A stretch of 16,490 nt of DNA from Anaerolineales bacterium UBA877 (GCA_002294405.1 DBFP01000045.1:12227-28716); one strand, 5' to 3'; shown: positions 7,706 to 14,861, numbered from the stretch's first letter. Numbers and translations: made by a program. The notes: generated by a model from the sequence alone, not told the origin.

Positions 7706-9420
7706 AAATTCAACAATCTCAGATATGGCGTGTAAACGTAAATAACAAATCTTTAAAAGTTGAACCGGTTCCGGATTCTTGGGAACGCCTGGGGGGCCGC
7801 GGATTGATCGCGCGCATCCTGCTGGATGAAGTCCCCCCCGAGTGTGAACCATTGGGTCCGAAGAATAGGCTTCTTTTTTGCCCCGGCCTCCTGACCGGGC
7901 ATATGCTCTCATCGATAGATCGGCTATCTGTGGGTGGGAAATCTCCTCTTACGGGAGGTGTCAAAGAGTCCAATTCAGGGGGAACCACAAGTTTACAATT
8001 GGCGTTTATGGGGATCAAAGCCTTGATTATTGAAGGGTGGCCGGCCGAAAATAAACCTTGTGTGATGGTACTGACCATGGGTAAAGTTACCTTCGACCAG
8101 GCGGATGATTTGGCTGGGAAGGGCGTGTATGAAACCGCTGAAATTCTGAGGGAACGATATGGAAAAAAAGTCGCCATTTCCATCATTGGACCTGCAGGGG
8201 AGCAAAAACTCCTTTCAGCAGGGATCCTAAACCTTGATAAAGATGGCGTTCCGTCACGCATCAATGCACGCGGTGGATTGGGGGCATTGATGGGTTCGAA
8301 AGGTTTAAAAGCCATTGTTATTGACTCTTCAGGCGGATCAAAACCCCAGCTGACGGATGAGGCGGCCTTCAGGGCAACCCAAAAAATTTATAACAAATTC
8401 CTAATGGATCACCCGCAGACGCACACGTACAGCGATTATGGGACTCCAGCCATGGTCCGTTTGACAGACGGGTTTGGGGCTCTTCCAACCCGCAACTTCT
8501 CTTCAGGAACTTTTGAGTATGCAGATGATATTAGTGCGGAGAATTTACGTGAACTCATCCTTGCACGGGGTGGCGAAGGTAATACCACTCATGCCTGCAT
8601 GCCTGGCTGCGTCATTCGCTGTTCAAATATATTTGCAGGAGAAGATGGTAAAACGATTGTGTCTCCAATTGAGTATGAGACTGTGGGCCTGATGGGATCC
8701 AACCTGGGAATCCGCGAATATGACACGATTGGTAAACTCAACTGGCAGGCGAACGACATGGGCGTCTGCTCAATCGAGTTAGGCGCCGCCCTTGGGGTGG
8801 CAGCGGAAGCTGGTTTTATGAAATGGGGGGACGGAAAACGAGCCTTGGAATTGTGCGATGAAGTTCGCAGGAATACTCCGTTGGGACGCATCCTTGGCTC
8901 TGGTGCGGGTCTGACAGGTAAAATCCTTGGCGTCGAGCGGGTTCCCGTTGTGAAAAACCAGGCGATGTCGGCCTATGAGCCGCGTGCCATCAAAGGGATG
9001 GGAGTCACATTTGCCACAACTCCACAGGGAGCTGACCATACCTGCGGACAAACAATAAGGGATAAGATTAATCATCTCCTTCCAGAAGGACAAGTGGAGG
9101 CCTCGCGCAAGAAACAGATTGCCATGGCCGGATATGACTGTATCGGAGCGTGCATCTTTTCCGCTTTTGGTTTTGCAGTTGCACCACCTGAGACAATCCG
9201 TGATTTTATTAATGCCCGCTATGGCTGGGGAGTTGACGTCTCCATTTTACAATTACTCGGAAAGCAGACCATCGAAATGGAATTGGAATTCAATCGTGGG
9301 GCGGGTTTTACAAAAGCCGATGACCGCTTGCCGGAATGGATGACGCGTGAACCGGTGCCCCCACATAATGTTGTTTTTGATGTGCCAAATGAAGAAATGG
9401 ATAACGTATTTAAATGGTAA
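7693..9420 (+). CDS. Aldehyde:ferredoxin oxidoreductase-family protein (AOR 2, YdhV-like)
   Basis: A 575-aa AOR-family W/Mo pterin enzyme, shorter than AOR 1. Cofactor motifs include LGGRGLIARILLDEV near residue 33 and NARGGLGALMGSKGLKAIVI near 192. The cluster motif is CMPGCVIRC, with ligands C302, C306 and C310 spaced CX3CX3C instead of the classic CX2CX3C. The fourth ligand is most likely C487 in DCIGACIF. SPIEYETVGLMGSNLGI follows as expected. I recall the CX3CX3C spacing from the YdhV-like branch, whose substrates are poorly known. ATG at 7693 has GTGAGG just upstream. As the last gene of the operon, 53 bp after the second aminotransferase, it probably oxidises a second aldehyde intermediate and passes electrons to ferredoxin or a related carrier. 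No ferredoxin or pterin-synthesis gene is visible nearby. Confidence 0.9.
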   Translation: MQDIKIQQSQIWRVNVNNKSLKVEPVPDSWERLGGRGLIARILLDEVPPECEPLGPKNRLLFCPGLLTGHMLSSIDRLSVGGKSPLTGGVKESNSGGTTSLQLAFMGIKALIIEGWPAENKPCVMVLTMGKVTFDQADDLAGKGVYETAEILRERYGKKVAISIIGPAGEQKLLSAGILNLDKDGVPSRINARGGLGALMGSKGLKAIVIDSSGGSKPQLTDEAAFRATQKIYNKFLMDHPQTHTYSDYGTPAMVRLTDGFGALPTRNFSSGTFEYADDISAENLRELILARGGEGNTTHACMPGCVIRCSNIFAGEDGKTIVSPIEYETVGLMGSNLGIREYDTIGKLNWQANDMGVCSIELGAALGVAAEAGFMKWGDGKRALELCDEVRRNTPLGRILGSGAGLTGKILGVERVPVVKNQAMSAYEPRAIKGMGVTFATTPQGADHTCGQTIRDKINHLLPEGQVEASRKKQIAMAGYDCIGACIFSAFGFAVAPPETIRDFINARYGWGVDVSILQLLGKQTIEMELEFNRGAGFTKADDRLPEWMTREPVPPHNVVFDVPNEEMDNVFKW

Positions 9421-9434
9421 GTTATTAAATAACA

Positions 9435-9461
9435 TTCCCCCTCCGAGGTATGAAGGGGGAG
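9435..9461. terminator. Probable bidirectional terminator hairpin between AOR 2 and tRNA-Thr
   Basis: TTCCCCCT (9435-9442) pairs with AGGGGGAG (9454-9461) in an 8-bp stem (one wobble) across an 11-nt loop. It sits where the plus-strand operon meets the minus-strand tRNA gene. Neither side has a strong T-run; on the minus strand it is followed by the moderately T-rich ATGTTATTT. A weak terminator or an RNA 3'-end stabiliser are both possible. Confidence 0.45.
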
Positions 9462-9474
9462 AATATCCATGATA

Positions 9475-9547
9475 AGCCGCCAAAGAGATTTGAACTCTTG
9501 ACCTGGCGTTTACGAAACGTCTGCTCTACCAACTGAGCTATGGCGGC
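9475..9547 (-). tRNA. tRNA-Thr (anticodon CGU)
   Basis: Read on the minus strand, all cloverleaf arms are present: acceptor GCCGCCA/TGGCGGC (7 perfect pairs), D stem GCTC/GAGC, anticodon loop TTCGTAA giving CGT (decodes ACG), and T arm AAGAG-TTCAAAT-CTCTT. The body is 72 nt plus discriminator U73; CCA is not encoded. The anticodon stem GACGT/ACGCC has an A28-C42 mismatch. All five arms fit standard positions, so the identity is secure. Confidence 0.95.
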
Positions 9548-9563
9548 ATTTCACAGCGGCGGG

Positions 9564-9592
9564 ATTATACTATAGGTACCCATCACCTTCAA
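9564..9592 (-). promoter_or_regulatory. Sigma70-type promoter of tRNA-Thr
   Basis: On the minus strand, TTGAAG (9592-9587) and TATAAT (9569-9564) are separated by exactly 17 bp, placing transcription start roughly 10 bp before the tRNA 5' end. The -10 box is perfect and the -35 box matches 4 of 6. The -35 box lies in the centre of a perfect palindrome (9578-9602). Confidence 0.75.
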
Positions 9593-9602
9593 GGTGATGG
9601 GT
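9578..9602. promoter_or_regulatory. Perfect 25-nt palindrome (possible operator)
   Basis: ACCCATCACCTT (9578-9589) and AAGGTGATGGGT (9591-9602) are exact inverted copies around a single central C. The element covers the -35 box of tRNA-Thr and lies immediately upstream of the glycosyltransferase start. The one-nt centre makes a DNA-level dimer site more natural than an RNA hairpin. No regulator gene is nearby and function is unproven. Confidence 0.5.
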
Positions 9603-9620
9603 GCATGTTATACTCGACTT

Positions 9621-10862
9621 GTGAATATCGCCATGCTTTCATACCATACCTGCCCCTTGGCGACATTGGGCGGAAAAGATACCGGGGGGATGAATGTTTA
9701 TGTGCGTGACCTGACGCGCGAACTGGGTCGCATGGGTATCCATGTAGATGTTTTTACACGCTCCCAGGATGAGCATGTACCGCACGTCTTACATGACCTG
9801 GGATTTGGCAACCGGGTTGTCCATATTCCCGCCGGGCCTGAATTTCCATTACCAAAAAAGGAACTGGCAAGTTATATTCCAACATTTGCTCACGGCATCC
9901 GCCAATTTACTGAAGAGAAGAACATCAAATATGACCTGCTGCACAGCCATTATTGGATGTCCGGAATTGCAGCCCAGACTCTTTCAAGTGCATGGTCGGG
10001 GACCCCAATCCTTCAAATGTTTCATACGCTTGGGGAGATGAAGAACCGCGTGGCGAAAAAACAAATAGAAAGGGAGGGGACTTACAGACTGGATGGAGAG
10101 CGCCAGGTACTTGCCTGTGCCGATCTTATCATTGCAGCGACCCCTGCCGAACTAAGTCAACTTGAAAGGCTTTATAAGATCAATCCGCGAAAGGTGAGAG
10201 TTATCCCTCCCGGTGTTGACACAAGCCACTTCTACCCCATCCGGGCAGATGAAGCCCGTCAATATATCGGCTTGGCCCCAGATTCACGCATGATTTTATT
10301 TGTTGGACGCATAGAACCGCTGAAGGGAGTGTCCACCCTTATCCATGCGGTTGCCTGCCTGCAACTTAAGAATTTGAAAGAACCTGTGCACCTGGCAGTG
10401 ATAGGCGGAGACCCGGAAACAGCTCCAAATGAAATCAATGGAGAAATGATACGTCTGCAGAAGTTATGTGACGAACTAACTGTTGGAAAGATGGTTGTCT
10501 TTTTAGGCAAGCGCGGACAAGATACCCTGCCATATTATTATTCTGCAGCGGAAGTAGTGGTAATGCCCTCCCATTATGAATCCTTTGGCATGGTGGCATT
10601 GGAAGCCATGGCTTGTGGAACACCTGTAATTGCCTCACAGGTTGGTGGTTTGGCTTTCCTTGTACAAGATGGGGTGACCGGTTTCACTGTTCCCGCTGAG
10701 GATCACGACGCACTCTGTGACCGGCTGACCGCCTTGCTTGGGGATGAAGCTCTGCGTAGGCAAATGGGCGTCAACGCCGCTCAATACGCTCAAGGTTATA
10801 AATGGGAGACAATAACCAAGCAAATAATGGGGGTATACGAGGAATTGATCGAAAAACGATGA
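9621..10862 (+). CDS. GT4-family glycosyltransferase (MshA / sucrose-synthase-like)
   Basis: A 413-aa retaining GT-B glycosyltransferase. The N-terminus, NIAMLSYHTCPLATLGGKDTG followed by GMNVYV, is the acceptor-side glycine loop of MshA- and sucrose-phosphate-synthase-like enzymes. Donor-binding R230 and K235 occur in FVGRIEPLKGV, and the E-X7-E motif is E320/E328 in ESFGMVALE. The donor is likely a nucleotide sugar; the acceptor is unknown. I place the start at GTG 9621 because homologues begin there. An in-frame GTG at 9594 would add nine residues (MMGACYTRL) lying across the palindrome and -10 region. No SD precedes 9621, and TATACT (9609-9614) sits close enough upstream to suggest a leaderless mRNA. 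It stands alone, divergent from tRNA-Thr and convergent with the NYN gene, so it is probably monocistronic. Confidence 0.88.
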   Translation: MNIAMLSYHTCPLATLGGKDTGGMNVYVRDLTRELGRMGIHVDVFTRSQDEHVPHVLHDLGFGNRVVHIPAGPEFPLPKKELASYIPTFAHGIRQFTEEKNIKYDLLHSHYWMSGIAAQTLSSAWSGTPILQMFHTLGEMKNRVAKKQIEREGTYRLDGERQVLACADLIIAATPAELSQLERLYKINPRKVRVIPPGVDTSHFYPIRADEARQYIGLAPDSRMILFVGRIEPLKGVSTLIHAVACLQLKNLKEPVHLAVIGGDPETAPNEINGEMIRLQKLCDELTVGKMVVFLGKRGQDTLPYYYSAAEVVVMPSHYESFGMVALEAMACGTPVIASQVGGLAFLVQDGVTGFTVPAEDHDALCDRLTALLGDEALRRQMGVNAAQYAQGYKWETITKQIMGVYEELIEKR

Positions 10863-10896
10863 GAAGGCTTCACAAGGAAGCTAAATACCCAAGGGC

Positions 10897-11718
10897 TTAT
10901 TCCTTCATTTTGACGAAGAACAGGGTGGAGCCATCAATCTCCTGGGTCCTCATTTGGAATAAGTCTTTGTAACTGGATATCATGCGCGAGAGTTGACGAT
11001 GCCCGTAGGTTCGAGGGTCAAATCCCGGATCTAACTGGTATAGGGCATTGCCCATGTGATCAAGCCGAGCCCATCCATCTTCCTGCTGTGCAATTTCATA
11101 AGCCTGGCGAATGATCGGCAACGGGTCATTTTCACTTTCCTGATCAGGTTGGGAAGGGGGGATTGAAACCTGTGGGGGAGTGCTGCCAGATCCAGTTGCT
11201 GGAACAGTTTTACTTCGCCGTTGACTTTGCCTTGGGGAACTTGTTCGTTGTGGTTTGTGCTCGGTAACCAAGTTGGACGTGTAAACAAACACATCGCAGG
11301 CATTAACAAACGGTTTTGGGGTTTTTTTCTCTCCAATACCCATTACGAAAATACCGCTTTCGCGAATGCGAGTTGCCAGACGGGTGTAATCGCTGTCACT
11401 CGAGACCAGACAGAATCCATCCACAACATCTGAATGAACCAGATCCATGGCATCAATGATCATCGCACTGTCGGTGGCATTCTTTCCAATGGTGTACCGA
11501 AATTGCTGAATAGGTTGAACTGCGTGGAAATTTAGTACGTCTTTCCAGGAATTCATGCTGGAAGTGGTCCAATCTCCATATATCCGGCGAACCGTAACCA
11601 AGCCATATTTTCCCGCCTCGACCAGTATTTGCGGAAGCAGATTCGCTTGGGCATTATCGCCATCAATCAAGATCGCGATTTTATGTCTTGCTTGAGTTGA
11701 GAGTTGTTCATCAGACAT
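10897..11718 (-). CDS. NYN-domain (LabA/DUF88-like) putative RNase with C-terminal LOTUS/OST-HTH domain
   Basis: A 273-aa cytosolic protein. Residues ~12-150 form a NYN/PIN-like nuclease domain with acidic residues in the expected places: D19 and D21 (LIDGDNA), D83 (NATDSAMIID), D108 and D110 (VSSDSDYTRLA). A Ser/Pro/Arg-rich, probably disordered linker spans ~157-200. Residues ~200-270 match the LOTUS/OST-HTH pattern (DGWARLDHMGNAL, then FDPRTYGHRQLSRMI), thought to bind RNA. The combination suggests metal-dependent RNA cleavage or binding, though many bacterial members are uncharacterised. The start ATG has AGAGAAAG seven bases upstream. It converges with the glycosyltransferase and diverges from the histidine kinase across an AT-rich 204-bp spacer. 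Confidence 0.85.
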   Translation of the reverse strand: MSDEQLSTQARHKIAILIDGDNAQANLLPQILVEAGKYGLVTVRRIYGDWTTSSMNSWKDVLNFHAVQPIQQFRYTIGKNATDSAMIIDAMDLVHSDVVDGFCLVSSDSDYTRLATRIRESGIFVMGIGEKKTPKPFVNACDVFVYTSNLVTEHKPQRTSSPRQSQRRSKTVPATGSGSTPPQVSIPPSQPDQESENDPLPIIRQAYEIAQQEDGWARLDHMGNALYQLDPGFDPRTYGHRQLSRMISSYKDLFQMRTQEIDGSTLFFVKMKE

Positions 11719-11762
11719 TTTTATGCTTTCTCTAATTCATAATATAGTAGATACAATTAGAT

Positions 11763-11792
11763 ATTATATACTCTTTCCAATTTAACTGTTAT
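11763..11792 (-). promoter_or_regulatory. Candidate promoter of the NYN gene
   Basis: On the minus strand, ATAACA (11792-11787, 4 of 6 to TTGACA) and TATAAT (11768-11763) are 18 bp apart, leaving a leader of about 40 nt before the ATG. The region is AT-rich, so chance matches are likely. Confidence 0.4.
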
Positions 11793-11858
11793 AAAAATAT
11801 CCAATGTCATCAGCAATATGCCACTACAATTTATATTACTTGTCGAATAACCATAACC

Positions 11859-11886
11859 TTCAATGCAAAATATCTCATGCTATACT
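11859..11886 (+). promoter_or_regulatory. Weak candidate promoter of the histidine kinase
   Basis: TTCAAT (11859-11864) and TATACT (11881-11886) are 16 bp apart, about 37 bp before the start codon. The -35 match is poor, and AT-richness lowers specificity. Confidence 0.3.
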
Positions 11887-11922
11887 TGGTAAATTATTTA
11901 AGATTACGTCAAAAGAGAGCTG

Positions 11923-14292
11923 ATGATGAAAGGTACTCGAGCAGATCCCAAAATTAATTTTAGCGAAGAAATTCGTAACCCCGGACTATTTGACGAGGAC
12001 CGCAAGCGGGTGATTGAATTAGAAGTACTTCACCAGGCAAGCCTGGCAGCAGCAGGGAGTAATAATCTGCAAACTGTTGCTCAACAAATAGTCGAATCAT
12101 TGGAAAATCGTTTAGGATGGGATGCTTCCATCTGGTTAAAAAGCGATGTAAAACCAGCCTTATTAGCCCGGTGTAAAAGGGGGTTGACCGGAAGAAGGTT
12201 GAAAAACGAATTTAACAGGATTGATAATCTTATTTCTTCTTTTGATGTTGGAATTATTGGGTCGGTATGCCACACAGGAAAAACGGTAAAAAGCGGGGAT
12301 GTCAGAAAGATGCCGCATCATATCAATGCAAATAAGGATGTAATTTCAGAATTATGCGTGCCAATAAAAGCAAGGGGGGAAACGATAGGATGTATCAATG
12401 TTGAAAGTGAAATACCGAATGCCTTTAATAAAAATGATGAACAGCTGCTTGGCATACTGGCAAACCAGTCAGTGGTAACAATGGAAAATGCACGATTATT
12501 TGGTGAAGCACTACGGCGGACTATTCACCAGGCAACTCTTAGTAAAATCATTACAGTTTCTGCAACCCGTGGAACCGACCTTTACAATATGCTAAAAGCA
12601 ACATTGGAACAGACGCTTAATGGCCTGGAAATGAAGATGGGGACCATCTGGTTATCATGGACAACGCGGGGTATCCAACAAAGGGTTTCAAAAAACCTGC
12701 CTCAAAATATTGATCATTTGCTTATAGCAACAGCCTTCCCAAAGAATACCTCGCAAAGGCATGCGCACGCAGTTGATTCTTGGCAGAATATGAAAGGGAA
12801 GAATTCCAAGGTATTGGTGGCAAACGGAATTTTTTCGTCCCTGGTCGTTCCTTTGTTATCAAAGAATAATCGAATCGGCGGAATGGTCATTGCTTCATCC
12901 GAGGTGCATCACTGGAAGGATGAAGAAATTGCATTATTGGAAGCAATAGGTCGCGAGGTCGGTTCAGCTGCAGAAAGGGCAAAATTATTTGAAGAAACCT
13001 CTGGACGCCTCGATGAACTGGAAGCGGTGAATAAAGTCTCCAAATCTTTGCGACAAGCGCAAACATTGCAAGAGATGCTGCCTCAGTTAATTGATGAAAC
13101 TCTCCGAATCCTTGGAGTGGATGCAGGGGGGATTTGGTTGTTTGACTCAGTACGAAATAAACTATGTCAAATGATCGCGCGAGGTTGGTGCACACAATTG
13201 ACCCAATTGGAATTGGAGCGGGATGAAAGCCTGCCTGGTAAAGTCTTTTCCACTGGTGATATTTACTTTACGCGTGATATGGCTTCAGACACGATGACTT
13301 CTGCAGCTATGAAAGAGCTCATACCTCCGGAATGGAGCGCGATATGCCTTCCCATTCAAAGCGAGAATGAACCGATTGGCGTATTATTGGCATCTGCGTC
13401 TTTACCGCGTGAGTTCTCTTTTGAAAACGCACACTTACTGGTCACGTTAACCGAGATAGCTGGAAATGCCATTCATCGAACAAGATTAAATGAACAGTTA
13501 ATCACTCACACCGCAGAGCTCGAAACCCGGGTAACCGAAAGAACTGCTGAACTCCAATCAGCATTACAGAAATCGCTTGCTGCCGATCGGTTGAAATCAG
13601 AATTTATCATTAACGTTAATCATGAATTACGCACCCCTCTGACAAACCTGGTTCTTTATTATCAGATGTTACGGACACAACCCACCGTTAAATCTGAAGA
13701 GCGTCTGGATGTGATTGGACGCGAACTTCAGCGATTACGGAATTTGATAGAGGAGTTGCTGAATTTATCCCGGTTTGATCTTGGGCAGGTAAGTCTTCAC
13801 CCCGTACCATGTGATTTGAATGCGTTGATCCAAACACTGATAAATGATAGGCGGTCGCTGGCTGAGGATCGTGGATTAAAACTGTTCTCAGAGCTTCAAC
13901 CTGATATGGACATGGTTTGGGTGGATGAACCAACGATAACCCAAGCTGTGTCGAATTTACTGACGAATGCCATGAACTATACTCCTCGAGGAGGGGAAAT
14001 CAGAGTCTTCACGTTGAAGAGCATTCTCCAGGGTGAATCCTGTGCAGGGATTCGTGTTCTAGATACCGGGTTGGGTATCGATGATTATGATTTACCCCAC
14101 TTGTTCGAACGTTTTTACCGGGGGAAAGTAGGGCGTGAATCCGGAGCGTCGGGAACAGGTCTTGGACTGGCAATCGTCAAACAGGTCGTTGACCACCATC
14201 ATGGGCACATAGATGTTGAAAATGGCTCAGAAAATAAAGGAGCAGTGTTCACCATCTGGTTGCCCATCAAACAACCACAAGAGGTCCTCTAA
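11923..14292 (+). CDS. Soluble multi-GAF sensor histidine kinase
   Basis: A 789-aa protein with no signal peptide or membrane segment. Three GAF-like sensor units occupy roughly residues 28-190, 200-350 and 370-517. A coiled-coil linker (~520-560, TAELETRVTERTAELQSAL) leads to HisKA with phospho-acceptor H567 in NVNHELRTPLTNL. The HATPase_c domain has the N box N678/N682/N685 (SNLLTNAMNY), G1 (DTGLGIDD), an F box (LFERFYRG) and G2 (GTGLGLAIV). It is an intact kinase expected to autophosphorylate H567 in response to cytoplasmic ligands, redox state or light. Two ATGs (11923, 11926) are possible starts; the second is better spaced from the AAGAGAG SD. No response regulator is adjacent, so the partner is elsewhere. 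The signal is unknown. Confidence 0.92.
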   Translation: MMKGTRADPKINFSEEIRNPGLFDEDRKRVIELEVLHQASLAAAGSNNLQTVAQQIVESLENRLGWDASIWLKSDVKPALLARCKRGLTGRRLKNEFNRIDNLISSFDVGIIGSVCHTGKTVKSGDVRKMPHHINANKDVISELCVPIKARGETIGCINVESEIPNAFNKNDEQLLGILANQSVVTMENARLFGEALRRTIHQATLSKIITVSATRGTDLYNMLKATLEQTLNGLEMKMGTIWLSWTTRGIQQRVSKNLPQNIDHLLIATAFPKNTSQRHAHAVDSWQNMKGKNSKVLVANGIFSSLVVPLLSKNNRIGGMVIASSEVHHWKDEEIALLEAIGREVGSAAERAKLFEETSGRLDELEAVNKVSKSLRQAQTLQEMLPQLIDETLRILGVDAGGIWLFDSVRNKLCQMIARGWCTQLTQLELERDESLPGKVFSTGDIYFTRDMASDTMTSAAMKELIPPEWSAICLPIQSENEPIGVLLASASLPREFSFENAHLLVTLTEIAGNAIHRTRLNEQLITHTAELETRVTERTAELQSALQKSLAADRLKSEFIINVNHELRTPLTNLVLYYQMLRTQPTVKSEERLDVIGRELQRLRNLIEELLNLSRFDLGQVSLHPVPCDLNALIQTLINDRRSLAEDRGLKLFSELQPDMDMVWVDEPTITQAVSNLLTNAMNYTPRGGEIRVFTLKSILQGESCAGIRVLDTGLGIDDYDLPHLFERFYRGKVGRESGASGTGLGLAIVKQVVDHHHGHIDVENGSENKGAVFTIWLPIKQPQEVL

Positions 14293-14300
14293 AGAACCTC
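14281..14300 (-). terminator. Candidate terminator of tRNA-Arg
   Basis: On the minus strand, GAGGTTCT and AGGACCTC form an 8-bp stem (one G-U) around a TTAG loop, beginning about 17 nt after the tRNA 3' end. It is followed by TTGTGGTTGTTTG, a weak T-rich tail. The hairpin overlaps the histidine kinase stop codon and could serve either strand. Confidence 0.4.
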
Positions 14301-14316
14301 CTGCGTGGATCGACTG

Positions 14317-14389
14317 CGCCCCCGGAGAGGCTCGAACTCTCAACCACTGGATTCGAAGTCCATTACTCTATCCATTGAGCTACGGGGGC
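14317..14389 (-). tRNA. tRNA-Arg (anticodon UCG)
   Basis: On the minus strand: acceptor GCCCCCG/CGGGGGC (7 pairs), D stem GCTC/GAGT (one G-U), anticodon loop CTTCGAA giving TCG (decodes CGA and other CGN), T arm GAGAG-TTCGAGC-CTCTC, discriminator G73. CCA is not encoded. The anticodon stem ATGGA/TCCAG has four pairs and an A27-G43 mismatch at its top. Identity is clear. Confidence 0.95.
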
Positions 14390-14398
14390 AGTTAAGAA

Positions 14399-14404
14399 AT
14401 TATA
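14399..14404 (-). promoter_or_regulatory. -10 box of the tRNA-Arg promoter
   Basis: A perfect TATAAT on the minus strand, about 10 bp before the tRNA 5' end. No convincing -35 hexamer stands at 15-18 bp; that stretch overlaps the -35 region of the divergent rplS promoter. Confidence 0.5.
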
Positions 14405-14418
14405 CTCGAGTTTCAACC

Positions 14419-14447
14419 TTGCCCCATTTCGGTCAGCATGTTATAAT
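14419..14447 (+). promoter_or_regulatory. Sigma70-type promoter of rplS
   Basis: TTGCCC (14419-14424) and TATAAT (14442-14447) are exactly 17 bp apart, giving a leader of about 40 nt before the rplS ATG. The -10 box is perfect and the -35 matches 4 of 6. Confidence 0.65.
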
Positions 14448-14496
14448 CTTGCCCCGCGCTGGAAAACAAACGAATATTTAATAAGGATAACCTACA

Positions 14497-14844
14497 ATGA
14501 TTGATTTAAATCAAAACTTCAATGCAGTAAAAAACAACAATATCCCAGAATTGAAATCTGGTGACCAGGTGAGTGTCCACGTTCGCATTAAAGAAGGCGA
14601 CCGCGAACGTATACAGGAATTTAAAGGAACTATCATACGGATGCGAAAGAGTGGCAATAATGCAAATTTCACAGTCCGGCGAACTGCCTCCAATGGCATT
14701 GGCGTGGAACGGACTTTCCTGATGTTATCTCCCAGAATTGACAAAGTAGTCGTTGACCGCCATACGCATGTCCGAAAAGCACAGTTATATTTTTTACGAG
14801 GACTGACTGGAAAAAAAGCTCATCTAAAGCAGAAGTTCGAATAA
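14497..14844 (+). CDS. rplS: 50S ribosomal protein L19
   Basis: A 115-aa protein of standard L19 length. The sequence is recognisable throughout: GDQVSVHVRIKEGDRERIQ, EFKGTIIRM, GIGVERTFLMLSP and KAQLYFLRGLTGKKA. L19 sits at the interface of the two ribosomal subunits. An AAGGA SD (14483-14487) lies nine bases before ATG. It is a single-gene unit with its own promoter and intrinsic terminator, not the rpsP-rimM-trmD-rplS operon of many bacteria. Confidence 0.98.
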   Translation: MIDLNQNFNAVKNNNIPELKSGDQVSVHVRIKEGDRERIQEFKGTIIRMRKSGNNANFTVRRTASNGIGVERTFLMLSPRIDKVVVDRHTHVRKAQLYFLRGLTGKKAHLKQKFE

Positions 14845-14861
14845 ATAAAATCGCTTACAAT

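Larger units (their letters stand above)
11719..11922. other. AT-rich divergent intergenic region (NYN gene / histidine kinase)
   Basis: A 204-bp strongly AT-rich spacer between divergently transcribed genes, so it must hold both promoters. No ORF, tRNA or clear inverted repeat is visible apart from the promoter-like boxes listed separately. Confidence 0.6.

Noticed and set aside
9621..10862. MshA, i.e. mycothiol biosynthesis
   Set aside because: The GT4 motifs are shared with many glycosyltransferases, no other mycothiol genes are nearby, and the likely phylum is not known for mycothiol.
10863..10896. Terminator between the convergent glycosyltransferase and NYN genes
   Set aside because: AAGGAAGC...GCTTATTCCTT gives only a bulged, weak stem that runs into the NYN stop codon; not strong enough to list.
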